Positions 15,262-22,117 of a DNA stretch of 33,161 bases are shown in pieces. Positions within the stretch are counted from its first letter, which is position 1. The number at the start of each line of letters is the position of its first letter. This stretch comes from Halanaerobium saccharolyticum (GTDB lineage: Bacteria > Bacillota > Halanaerobiia > Halanaerobiales > Halanaerobiaceae), in NCBI RefSeq assembly GCF_003053565.1, contig NZ_QAXS01000035.1, positions 1-33,161 on the forward strand, read 5' to 3'. The position numbers were made by a program, and so were the translations under genes. Below the pieces are notes generated by a model. The model was given only the letters and a program-made list of their open reading frames with translations, did not search any database and was not told the DNA's origin.

Positions 15262-15768
15262 ATGAAAAATAAAATTATTTTAACAAGTAAAAGATTAAAT
15301 TTGAGATTATTTAAAAAAAGCGATTTAGAAAAAATTTATCAAATGAGTCAGGAAAAAGGAATCAGAAAATGGCTGCCTGACCAGTACTATCAGAACAAAG
15401 AAGAAGCAGCAGAGGTGATTGATTTTCTGATTAATAGTTATCAAGATCTTAGTCCTCAGGAAAGACCTTTTGTTTTGGGAATTGAATTAAAGGAAAACAA
15501 AGAATTAATTGGTCATATTGGTTTAAGTCCAGTGGATGAACTTGTTGAAGTGGGTTATGCAGTCGAAGATAAATATCAGGGAGCTGGTTATGCCACTGAG
15601 GCGGTTAAAGAATTTTCAAGCTGGGCTCAAAAAGAACTAAATTTAAAAGCAATCTGGGGAATTGTAGAAAAAGAAAATATTGCTTCGGCAAAAGTGCTTA
15701 AAAAAGCTGGTTATTTACTTGCTAAACCAAAAGGGAAAATGGACAAAGATTATTATAAATTTGTTTAA
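15262..15768 (+). CDS. GNAT-family N-acetyltransferase (RimJ/RimL type)
   Basis: This 168-residue acetyltransferase opens with LTSKRLNLRLFKKSDLEKIYQM, typical of the RimJ/RimL branch. It has the acetyl-CoA-binding segment VGYAVEDKYQGAGYATEAVKEF (the Q/RxxGxG/A motif is QGAGYA) and the terminal VEKENIASAKVLKKAGY. The acceptor substrate is not predictable. The GTG at 15259 is too close to GGGAGAG (15251-15257), so ATG 15262 is chosen. It follows the frameshifted nucleotidyltransferase by 19 bases and is probably co-transcribed. Confidence 0.88.
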   Translation: MKNKIILTSKRLNLRLFKKSDLEKIYQMSQEKGIRKWLPDQYYQNKEEAAEVIDFLINSYQDLSPQERPFVLGIELKENKELIGHIGLSPVDELVEVGYAVEDKYQGAGYATEAVKEFSSWAQKELNLKAIWGIVEKENIASAKVLKKAGYLLAKPKGKMDKDYYKFV

Positions 15769-15818
15769 AAATTATTACCATTAAACTTATAATAAATATT
15801 TAAGTTGAGGAAGTGTTT

Positions 15819-16259
15819 ATGTTGAACGAAAAAGCTAAGCTGGTTAATGCCTGTCCAATTTTTATTAGCAATAATGTTAAGAAAACAGTTGATTTCTATG
15901 TAGAAAAACTGGGCTTTAAATTTGCAGAACATCTGGATAAGATAGATAAATTTGCAGCAATTTATAGAGACCAGATTGAAATTGTAGTTGTTGAAAAGAA
16001 GAAGGGAAAAATTTTATCCAATCAAACTCGATATGGTAGTGGTTATGATGCTTACTTAGATACCGCGACTCTGAACGGGATAGACTTAATTTATCAGGAA
16101 TTTAAAGAAAAAGGAGTTAAAATTATTAATAAGCCACAATTGACAGATTATGGCAGCTACGAATTTATTTTTGAAGATATTGACGGCAGAAATATTGGAG
16201 TTGGTTTAATTAAGGATCAGGCTAATTTTTTTGAAAAGTCAAATTATCTAAATGACTAG
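15819..16259 (+). CDS. VOC (glyoxalase/bleomycin-resistance) superfamily protein
   Basis: This protein of 146 residues shows the paired beta-alpha-beta-beta-beta layout of the VOC fold. The N-terminal half has CPIFISNNVKKTVDFYVEKLGFKF and the C-terminal half has GIDLIYQEFKEKGVKIINKP, then YGSYEFIFEDIDGRNIGVG. The final Asp-x-x-Gly-Arg-x-Ile-Gly pattern is usual for the bleomycin-resistance-like group. Substrate is unknown. The start is set at ATG 15819 because GAGGAAG at 15807-15813 is well spaced for it, and the upstream GTG at 15813 overlaps the site. It probably ends the small accessory operon that began with the nucleotidyltransferase; a terminator follows. Confidence 0.82.
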   Translation: MLNEKAKLVNACPIFISNNVKKTVDFYVEKLGFKFAEHLDKIDKFAAIYRDQIEIVVVEKKKGKILSNQTRYGSGYDAYLDTATLNGIDLIYQEFKEKGVKIINKPQLTDYGSYEFIFEDIDGRNIGVGLIKDQANFFEKSNYLND

Positions 16260-16312
16260 AAAAGATTATTTGGATTTATCAGCTCTGCTAAAAAATAATA
16301 ACTGTAAAAATT

Positions 16313-16348
16313 GCTCTATAATTCATTTTCGGTTATAGAGCTTTTTTT
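16313..16348 (+). terminator. Rho-independent terminator
   Basis: GCTCTATAA (16313-16321) pairs perfectly with TTATAGAGC (16333-16341), followed by seven Ts. Confidence 0.9.
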
Positions 16349-16451
16349 ACTCAGAAATTAAATCTCCTTTTAAAGCAGGAGTTTTTTGATTAATGGCTAA
16401 TTTTGATAATGATAAGTAATTTAATTAAGTTTGTCCGGGGAGTTGATAATT

Positions 16452-17207
16452 ATGGAATTTTACTCAGATTTCAGTAAAAATTATGATAAAATTTTTCCTC
16501 TTAATAATAAAAAGTTGGAATTAATTGATGATACATTTAAAAACTTGAAAAAGCAAAGAGAAAATATAAAACTGCTCGATGTTGGCTGTGGTACAGGGAG
16601 TTATAGTATTGCTCTGGCAGAAAAAGGATATCAGCTTAAAGCAGTTGATATTGATGCTGAAATGATTTCCATGGCTGAATCAAAAATGAAAGAAGCCCGG
16701 GTAGACATTGATTTTTACCGGCTGGGAATGCTGCATCTGAAAGATAAGTTTAAAAGTTCCAGCTTTGATGGAGTTTATATTATTGGCAATGTGCTGGTTC
16801 ACCTTAAAAAAGAGGAGATAAAGAAATTTTTAAAACTGGCAGCTGAGCTATTAGATGAAGGTGGTAAAATATTTATTCAAATAGTAAATTATTATCGAAT
16901 CTTAGAATTAAATCTGGAGGGACTGCCCACAATTTACAGTCAGGATGATTCAGTCCGCTTTGAGCGTGATTATAAATATCAGGAAGAAAAAAATACAATT
17001 TATTTTATAAGTAGATTGATCGATCACTTTAATGATCAAATTTTATCAGAAAATAAAATTGAGTTATACCCACTCTGCAAATCAGAGCTGGAAGAAAATT
17101 TGAATGAAGCTGGATTTGAAATAGGCGCTGTCTATGGCAGCCCAAATGGAGACCAGTACAGAGAGTTAAATTCAATCCCACTGATTATAACTGCTCAGAA
17201 GAAATAA
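16452..17207 (+). CDS. Class I SAM-dependent methyltransferase
   Basis: This protein of 251 residues has the Rossmann-type SAM-binding core: motif I LLDVGCGTGSYSIALAEKG, the acidic ribose-binding Asp in LKAVDIDAEMI, and motif IV-like FDGVYIIGNVLVHL. The C-terminal part (ENLNEAGFEIGAVYGS...PLIITAQKK) is typical of small-molecule methyltransferases of the Methyltransf_11/25 type. Acceptor unknown. It starts at ATG 16452 with GGGGAG (16437-16442) nine bases before it. The TTG at 16431 lies upstream of the ribosome site and is rejected. It appears to stand alone. Confidence 0.88.
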   Translation: MEFYSDFSKNYDKIFPLNNKKLELIDDTFKNLKKQRENIKLLDVGCGTGSYSIALAEKGYQLKAVDIDAEMISMAESKMKEARVDIDFYRLGMLHLKDKFKSSSFDGVYIIGNVLVHLKKEEIKKFLKLAAELLDEGGKIFIQIVNYYRILELNLEGLPTIYSQDDSVRFERDYKYQEEKNTIYFISRLIDHFNDQILSENKIELYPLCKSELEENLNEAGFEIGAVYGSPNGDQYRELNSIPLIITAQKK

Positions 17208-17306
17208 TTTTAAATGGTCCTGAGTATTGAGCTGAAAATCTAAAAGTTTAAATTCAATGGCTTTAAAATTTAACGAGAGCAGCTGTACTAGCTAAGGAGA
17301 AAGATA

Positions 17307-17909
17307 GTGAAAAAATTATTAAAAAGTGATAAAATAAAAATAAGATTCTTTGGTCTATATTTGCTTTCATTATTTCTGCTTTTTTTGAGCTGGTTTATTG
17401 GCTACTATTTTCTACCAGAGGGTTTACTAAGCGGAAGAACAGCTCTCAGCAGCTTAGCAGGAGATAGTGCAGCTTCCAGTATGATTTTAGAATTTTTTAA
17501 AATCTTTATTTTAAATATACTGGCTTTTTCGGTGATTATTGCAGGTAATTATATTCTTCGCGTGAAATATTTTGCCTTCGGCTATTTGGTGCCCCTGGCT
17601 TGGACCATACTCTATGGTTTAACTTTAGGAACAAATTCATTTGCTATTCCAGTGGTGGAAAAACTTGCTCCAAGCTGGAGAGTGTTTTTGCGCAGTGGTC
17701 CTTATGAGATGATGGCTGCTGTACTTCTGGCAGTTGCCACTGATCAAATAGCAATAAATAAATCGGAAAGTTTTTTTCAAAAATCCGAGACTGTTGCTAA
17801 ATCAGAGCGGAGAAAAATGAAACCCAAAAACTGGCTGGCAGTTATTATCTCAATATTGATACTGGCAGCGGCAGCTCTGAGAGAAGCCTATATGATTTTT
17901 GAGCTTTAA
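17307..17909 (+). CDS. Multi-pass membrane protein, weakly SpoIIM/DUF95-like
   Basis: This protein of 200 residues has about five hydrophobic segments: residues ~13-32, 62-82, 90-108, 130-145 and 175-195. The order of features weakly resembles the SpoIIM/DUF95 family. There is a helix with Asn in FFKIFILNILAF, then LGTNSFAI (compare the family's NG...LG), and a conserved-looking Glu in GPYEMMAAVLLAVATD. That is a pattern impression, not a demonstrated homology. It starts at GTG 17307 behind AAGGAG (17294-17299). The next gene follows closely and is also a membrane protein. Confidence 0.6.
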   Translation: MKKLLKSDKIKIRFFGLYLLSLFLLFLSWFIGYYFLPEGLLSGRTALSSLAGDSAASSMILEFFKIFILNILAFSVIIAGNYILRVKYFAFGYLVPLAWTILYGLTLGTNSFAIPVVEKLAPSWRVFLRSGPYEMMAAVLLAVATDQIAINKSESFFQKSETVAKSERRKMKPKNWLAVIISILILAAAALREAYMIFEL

Positions 17910-17911
17910 AA

Positions 17912-17950
17912 ATGGAATGTTTTTCTAAGCACCCGGCACCAAAAGGGAGG
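17912..17950 (+). repeat. 39-bp leader repeat, copy 1
   Basis: This matches 19282-19320 at 34 of 39 positions. Both copies start with an ATG, contain TTTTTCTAAG and ACCCGG, and end in the GGGAGG ribosome site of the following gene. Four of the five differences fall at C/T or A/G, and most would change the encoded residues. Confidence 0.75.
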
Positions 17951-17955
17951 ATAAG

Positions 17956-18421
17956 TGTGAATAATTTAATGTTTATATTTGTATTTACTCTGAGTCATTT
18001 AATTGCTTATACAGTTGCAGGTGTAATTGCCTTAAATATTAGTCAGGATATTTATGAAAGTAGAAACCGGCTCTGTAATTTTTTAAGAGATATGAGTGAT
18101 TCAGAAGAGAGCAGACATGTAAAAAAATATTTTTTTCCTGCCCAATTAATTAGAGGGGTTTTGATGGCTTCTGTTTTATTGCCTTTAATAAATACAATTT
18201 CAGCTTTTTCATTTCTGGAGAGGTTTATATTTTTTGCGGGCTTAATGTTTGTCTTCACACATTTTGCAGCAGTATCTCCTTTTATTGATAATATTGAGGG
18301 ATTTGTGTATTTCAAAAATAAATATTTACAGAAAAAAGCTTTTTTGAAATTTCAGCTTGAAATGATACTTTACAGTCTTTTATTTGCTTCATTGTTATCT
18401 GCCTCTTATTTTCTTTTTTAG
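17956..18421 (+). CDS. Hypothetical multi-pass membrane protein
   Basis: This gene of about 154 codons has roughly four membrane segments: residues ~3-27 (LMFIFVFTLSHLIAYTVAGVI), ~67-85, ~87-105 and ~135-153. A charged loop (YESRNRLCNFLRDMSDSEESRHVKKY) separates the first two. I do not recognise the family. The frame is open from ATG 17912, but the strong AAAAGGGAGG site at 17941-17950 lies downstream of that ATG, so GTG 17956 is the likely start. It is two bases downstream of the preceding membrane-protein gene when counted from the 39-bp repeat, and probably shares its operon. Confidence 0.65.
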
Positions 18422-18466
18422 ATGTTGTTTATACTGGTAAAATAACAGCTTAAAGGGGTGAAAAAA

Positions 18467-18694
18467 ATGGAAGAAGAAAAAATGGACTGGCGCTTTGGCT
18501 TTCTTGGTTTTTTGGGCTTTATGGGATTTCAGGCCTTTTCTTTTGATCAGCCAATCTGGTTTTTATATTTCAGTTTTTTTAGTTTCTTTTCTGCTTTTAG
18601 GTACAAATATCCAAAGTTAAAGTATCTTGGTTTACTGGGCTTATCGGGTATTATTCTTTATTTGCTTGCGATTCTTGATGTAATAAAGGTTTAG
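18467..18694 (+). CDS. Small membrane protein (DUF3796-like)
   Basis: This is a very hydrophobic protein of about 75 residues, rich in Phe, Gly and Leu. After a short charged head (MEEEKMDWRF) it has GFLGFLGFMGFQAF, a Trp/Phe segment (IWFLYFSFFSFFSAF) and a last helix (GLLGLSGIILYLLAI). The layout resembles DUF3796-type proteins common in Firmicutes, whose role is unknown. ATG 18467 is chosen over GTG 18458 because AAAGGGG (18452-18458) needs the extra spacing. It is the first of three closely packed genes ending with ybjQ. Confidence 0.65.
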   Translation: MEEEKMDWRFGFLGFLGFMGFQAFSFDQPIWFLYFSFFSFFSAFRYKYPKLKYLGLLGLSGIILYLLAILDVIKV

Positions 18695-18727
18695 TTATCA
18701 ACACTTATATTTTTAAGGGTGATGGGA

Positions 18728-18955
18728 ATGTTGAAAAAAATTGGAGTATTGCTTTTATTAATCAGCCTTATTTTTTTGGTTGGAAGTGGTCTCTATCATT
18801 TAATGATTGCGATTATTAATGATCCGGGTTTACCACTTCTAATCAGATTTGCACTGGGTGGTTTACTTATCGGTTTGCTTGTACTTTTAATTGCTTTAAT
18901 TAAAGAAAGATGGGAGGATAAAAAAAATGAAAAATTTGACCATCGTGAATACTGA
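18728..18955 (+). CDS. Small two-helix membrane protein of unknown function
   Basis: This protein of about 75 residues has two predicted membrane helices, KIGVLLLLISLIFLVGSGLY and FALGGLLIGLLVLLIALI. A charged cytoplasmic tail (KERWEDKKNEKFDHREY) follows. Possible starts are GTG 18719, ATG 18722 and ATG 18728; AAGGG at 18714-18718 best fits ATG 18728. The last 29 bases overlap ybjQ in another frame, which points to translational coupling. I do not recognise the family. Small two-helix membrane proteins are often found beside YbjQ/UPF0145 genes. Confidence 0.65.
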   Translation: MLKKIGVLLLLISLIFLVGSGLYHLMIAIINDPGLPLLIRFALGGLLIGLLVLLIALIKERWEDKKNEKFDHREY

Positions 18956-19250
18956 AGAGGTTGCTGGGAGAGAAATTTCCGAACAGTTAGGTCTGGTAAG
19001 GGGAAATACAATTAGAGCCAGACATATTGGTAGTGATATTATGGCTGGTTTAAGAAATATAGTCGGGGGAGAAGTAAAAGAGTATACTCAGATGATCAGT
19101 GAAGCCAGGGAAGAGGCTTTAAAGAGAATGATCGAAGAAGCTGAAAGTTTAAATGCAGATGCAGTAGTTAATATCCGTTTTACCACCTCTCAGGTAATGG
19201 GAGGAGCAGCAGAAATTTTAGCTTATGGTACGGCTGTGAAGTTGAAATAA
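18927..19250 (+). CDS. YbjQ/UPF0145-family protein
   Basis: This 107-residue protein is a full-length member of the YbjQ (DUF74, putative heavy-metal-binding) family. Signature stretches are ARHIGSDIMAGLRNIVGGEV, YTQMISEAREEALKRMIEEA and NADAVVNIRFTTS, followed by GAAEILAYGTAV. Members form a pentameric beta-rich ring in known structures, with no proven biochemical role. It starts at ATG 18927 behind GGGAGG (18912-18917), inside the 3' end of the upstream membrane-protein gene (29-base overlap). Confidence 0.9.
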   Translation: MKNLTIVNTEEVAGREISEQLGLVRGNTIRARHIGSDIMAGLRNIVGGEVKEYTQMISEAREEALKRMIEEAESLNADAVVNIRFTTSQVMGGAAEILAYGTAVKLK

Positions 19251-19281
19251 ATTTAAAAATAGAATTTCACGGTTTTGAATT

Positions 19282-19320
19282 ATGGAATTTTTTTCTAAGT
19301 ACCCGGTACTAAAGGGGAGG
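19282..19320 (+). repeat. 39-bp leader repeat, copy 2
   Basis: This copy matches 17912-17950 at 34 of 39 bases. Here AGTACCCGGTACT (19298-19310) is a near-perfect palindrome; in copy 1 the substitutions break that palindrome, so a conserved hairpin is not supported. It supplies the ribosome site of the following acetyltransferase gene. Confidence 0.75.
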
Positions 19321-19329
19321 AATATTTTA

Positions 19330-19902
19330 GTGGCTTATTTTAAAAAAATTGAGGGAGAAAGAGTTTATTTATCACCAATTAATATTGAGGATGCAGCTAA
19401 ATATACTGAGTGGTTAAATGATTTAGAAATTACAGTTAACCTTTCAATGCCCCATAACACTTATACTTTAGAACAGGAAAAAGAAGCGCTAAAGAATTTA
19501 AGTGCTGAGGGTTATAATTTTGCAATTATAAATCAGAAAGATGATCAGCTGCTTGGAAACTGCGGCCTGATGAATGTAGATTTGATTAATCGGATTGGGG
19601 AAGTGGGTATTTTTATCGGTAATAAAGATTTCTGGAATCAGGGTTATGGTACTGAAGCAATGGAGCTTTTGTTGGATTATGCATTTCACCTTTTGAATTT
19701 GAACAATATTGAGCTCAAAGCCTATGCTTTTAATAAAAGAGCAATTAAATGTTATCAAAAATGTGGGTTTAAATTAATTGGGCGCAGAAGAGAAGCCCAT
19801 ATTATTGCTGGAGAAAAATATGATGAGATATATATGGATATTTTAGCAGCAGAATTCGAAGGGAAAATCCCAGCTTTAGTTAAAGAGCGGATTAATAAGT
19901 AG
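19330..19902 (+). CDS. GNAT-family N-acetyltransferase
   Basis: This 190-residue acetyltransferase begins with FKKIEGERVYLSPINIEDAAKYTEWLND. It has the acetyl-CoA motif FWNQGYGTEAMELLLDYAF, and NKRAIKCYQKCGFKLIGRRREAH, resembling SpeG/RimJ-like enzymes. The acceptor could be an amine or peptide N-terminus and cannot be fixed from sequence. The frame is open from ATG 19282, but AAAGGGGAGG at 19311-19320 lies after it, so GTG 19330 is the likely start. It follows ybjQ by about 80 bases. Confidence 0.88.
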   Translation: MAYFKKIEGERVYLSPINIEDAAKYTEWLNDLEITVNLSMPHNTYTLEQEKEALKNLSAEGYNFAIINQKDDQLLGNCGLMNVDLINRIGEVGIFIGNKDFWNQGYGTEAMELLLDYAFHLLNLNNIELKAYAFNKRAIKCYQKCGFKLIGRRREAHIIAGEKYDEIYMDILAAEFEGKIPALVKERINK

Positions 19903-19945
19903 AAAATATATTAGAATAACACAATAGAACACTAGAAAGGAAGCT

Positions 19946-20110
19946 ATGAAGAAATTACTTGTTTTTTTGCATTTTTTTGTTGGAATAGGTGCCCTATTTG
20001 GAGGGGGAGGGGCAATTCTTAATCCTCTGCATATAATTTACTTTACAATTGGTGGCAGCGAAATGATTATTTCACTCAGGTTAATAATGAATGAAAGAAG
20101 ACTCTATTAA
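19946..20110 (+). CDS. 54-residue membrane protein, possibly a truncated remnant
   Basis: This gene was read directly from the sequence: ATG 19946 behind AAAGGAAG, ending at TAA 20108-20110. It encodes MKKLLVFLHFFVGIGALFGG, then GGAILNPLHIIYFTIGGSEM and IISLRLIMNERRLY. The opening looks like a family of small integral membrane proteins of about 100-130 residues in Firmicutes. The middle of that family appears to be missing, so this may be an internally deleted remnant. It still has a good ribosome site and is followed directly by a perfect terminator, so expression is plausible. Confidence 0.5.
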   Translation: MKKLLVFLHFFVGIGALFGGGGAILNPLHIIYFTIGGSEMIISLRLIMNERRLY

Positions 20111-20112
20111 TG

Positions 20113-20141
20113 AAAGTGAGCAGATTTCTGCTCACTTTTTT
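20113..20141 (+). terminator. Rho-independent terminator
   Basis: AAAGTGAGCAGA (20113-20124) pairs perfectly with TCTGCTCACTTT (20127-20138) around a tight loop, with Ts to 20141. Confidence 0.92.
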
Positions 20142-20171
20142 GCAGGGATATAATTAATTTCACCGAATAGT

Positions 20172-20192
20172 TAATTTAAGTAGCTTAAATTA
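20172..20192. promoter_or_regulatory. 9-3-9 palindrome upstream of the P-loop kinase gene
   Basis: TAATTTAAG (20172-20180) is the exact reverse complement of CTTAAATTA (20184-20192), separated by TAG. It has no T-tail and lies in a 150-base promoter region, so it could be an operator. The composition is AT-rich, which raises the odds of chance. Confidence 0.3.
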
Positions 20193-20292
20193 TTTTATTT
20201 ATAAATTTTGTTTCTATCGATAAGAGAGATTATTTTTTTACTTATTCACAATTTATTAAAACCATTAATTATGAACTTTAAGGAGCAGCGAG

Positions 20293-20844
20293 ATGATAAA
20301 ACATATACATATTCTGGGACCATCCGGTTCTGGAACTACTACAGTAGCTAAAGTATTGAGCAAAAAACTTAATTTAGCTCATTTTGATGCCGATAATTAT
20401 TTCTGGAAGCCAACTGATCCACCCTATCAGCATCTGCGGTCAATTGAAGAGCGCCGGCGGCTGCTAAAAGAAGATCTTAAAAATGAGTCCCGCTGGATAA
20501 TCAGTGGTTCGTTTTGCGGCTGGGGAGATATTTTTATGGATGATTTTGATCTAGTAATTTATCTCTGGACTCCGATCAATGTTAGGTTAAGAAGACTAAA
20601 AAGTAGAGAACAGCAGCGTTTCGGCAGTGCTGTGCTTCCCGGTGGTAAAATGTTTGAGCGGCACCAGAAGTTTTTAGATTCTGCCGCCAGATATGACTAT
20701 GATCAAACGGAATTCAGAAATAAGAGAACTCACGAAGAGTGGATGCAGAAATTAGACTGCCCTATTATAAAAATTGAAGGGGAAAAAACAGTTAAAGAGA
20801 TTGTTTCGATAATAGAAGAAAAAATTGAAAAACTGGAAAGTTGA
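20293..20844 (+). CDS. P-loop NTPase, adenylate-kinase/topology-modulation-like
   Basis: This protein of 183 residues starts with a Walker A loop, ILGPSGSGTTTVAKVLSKKL, followed by FDADNYFWKPTDPPY. It then has ISGSFCGWGDIF and DLVIYLWTPINVRLRRLKSREQQRFG, the LID-type Arg-rich region of small nucleoside-monophosphate-kinase-like proteins (FlaR/topology modulation group). A nucleotide or small-molecule kinase activity is likely but the substrate is unknown. It starts at ATG 20293 behind AAGGAG (20280-20285). The dehydrogenase gene follows by 27 bases and is probably in the same operon. Confidence 0.82.
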   Translation: MIKHIHILGPSGSGTTTVAKVLSKKLNLAHFDADNYFWKPTDPPYQHLRSIEERRRLLKEDLKNESRWIISGSFCGWGDIFMDDFDLVIYLWTPINVRLRRLKSREQQRFGSAVLPGGKMFERHQKFLDSAARYDYDQTEFRNKRTHEEWMQKLDCPIIKIEGEKTVKEIVSIIEEKIEKLES

Positions 20845-20871
20845 GTAAAAAAATGACAGGAGGAGACTAAA

Positions 20872-21831
20872 TTGAGCAAAATATTAGTGATCAGAAATGA
20901 AATTTTTGATCTGCCTGAAGCAGCAGAAGCAGAAATAAAGAAAATCAATCCAGAAGTGGAGTTAAATTTAATTGATTCCAACAGTGACTATTTACCTTTA
21001 CTAAAAGAAGCAGAAATAGTATTTGGCTGGCCCAAAACTGAGCTGCTTAAGAAAGCAGAAAATTTAAAGTGGCTGCATCTTCCCAGTGCTGGTGTTGACC
21101 GCTATGCAAATAAAGAACTTTATCAGAACAGGGATCTAATGCTGACAAACTCGAGTGGAGTTTATGGTAAACCAATTGCTGAACATGTTTTTTCCATGAT
21201 TATGGCCCACAACCGCAATTTGATTGATTATGCCTATGATAAAAAAGAAAAGAAGTGGCAGCGCAAAAACGATATTAAAGATTTCTTTAACTCAACAGTT
21301 GGGATTTTAGGCCTGGGAGATATTGGCAGCACAATTGCTAAAAGGGCAAAAGCCTGGGGCGCAGAAGTTTTAGCTTTAAAAAGAACAATGATTGAGTTCC
21401 CGAACTATGTTGATCAAATTTATTTAAATGATGATTTGGATAAGTTGTTAAAAGAATCTGATTATCTTATCCTTACCCTGCCTGGGACCCCGGAAACAGA
21501 AGGGATAATAGGTAGAAAAGAATTAAAAATGATGAAGGATACAGCTTTTATAGTCAATATTGGGCGTGGTTCGCTGATTAAACAGGATGAGCTGCTTGAA
21601 GCTCTCAAAAATAACTGGATTGCAGGGGCAGGACTTGATGTAACAGATCCAGAACCTCTGCCTGAAGATAGTGAACTCTGGGAGCTGGATAATTTGATTT
21701 TAACACCACATACTTCTGGTTTTTCACCAACCAATGATCAGCGCCGTTTTGAAATATTTAAAGATAATCTGCAGAGTTATCTTCAAAATCAGAAACTAAA
21801 TAATTTGGTTGATTTTGAGCTTAAATACTAA
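20872..21831 (+). CDS. D-isomer-specific 2-hydroxyacid dehydrogenase
   Basis: This 319-residue NAD(P)-dependent dehydrogenase acts on an unidentified 2-oxo/2-hydroxy acid. The Rossmann loop is VGILGLGDIGSTIAKRAKAW. The catalytic Arg is in NIGRGSLIKQDEL, the Glu in LDVTDPEPLPEDS and the His in LILTPHTSG. The sequence is closest in style to the GhrA/'phosphoglycerate-dehydrogenase-like' subgroup. The absence of ACT domains argues against SerA. It starts at TTG 20872, with AGGAGGAG ahead of it and no better alternative. A terminator follows. Confidence 0.9.
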   Translation: MSKILVIRNEIFDLPEAAEAEIKKINPEVELNLIDSNSDYLPLLKEAEIVFGWPKTELLKKAENLKWLHLPSAGVDRYANKELYQNRDLMLTNSSGVYGKPIAEHVFSMIMAHNRNLIDYAYDKKEKKWQRKNDIKDFFNSTVGILGLGDIGSTIAKRAKAWGAEVLALKRTMIEFPNYVDQIYLNDDLDKLLKESDYLILTLPGTPETEGIIGRKELKMMKDTAFIVNIGRGSLIKQDELLEALKNNWIAGAGLDVTDPEPLPEDSELWELDNLILTPHTSGFSPTNDQRRFEIFKDNLQSYLQNQKLNNLVDFELKY

Positions 21832-21844
21832 TCAGACTTGACAC

Positions 21845-21897
21845 AAAAAATGTCCGGAACTTAAAAAGTTCTTCGGGCATTTTTTTGATAGTACTCT
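21845..21897 (+). terminator. Rho-independent terminator
   Basis: AAAAAATGTCCGGAACTT (from 21845) pairs with AAGTTCTTCGGGCATTTTTTT after a short A loop, with a small bulge. The long T-tail ends near 21897. Confidence 0.85.
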
Positions 21898-22044
21898 GGA
21901 TTTCTGCTTTAAACTTTTTCATTATTCTTTGAATTTGAATTTGATTTTAAGATAATAATTTTATTGAAATAATTGGGAGCGATTTCGGCTAAAATTTATT
22001 CAAAAAAATAAAGGTTAATAGTAATTGTTAGCGAAGTATAAAAA

Positions 22045-22091
22045 TATAATCTTATTGCTTATAAAAGGCTTGGTTGATATTCAAATATAAT
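22045..22091 (+). promoter_or_regulatory. Candidate promoter region of the methylmalonyl-CoA cluster
   Basis: Two TATAAT hexamers occur in the 220-base leader, at 22045-22050 and 22086-22091. Neither has a well-spaced -35 (TTGTTA at 22025 is 14 bases from the first). No cobalamin riboswitch B12 box was seen here. The call is tentative. Confidence 0.3.
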
Positions 22092-22117
22092 TTAAAATTT
22101 GTAAAAGGGAGAAAAAA

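Noticed and set aside
21832-22117. Cobalamin riboswitch ahead of the B12-dependent cluster
   Set aside because: No B12-box-like sequence or the expected multi-stem leader is visible; only a terminator and AT-rich promoter DNA.
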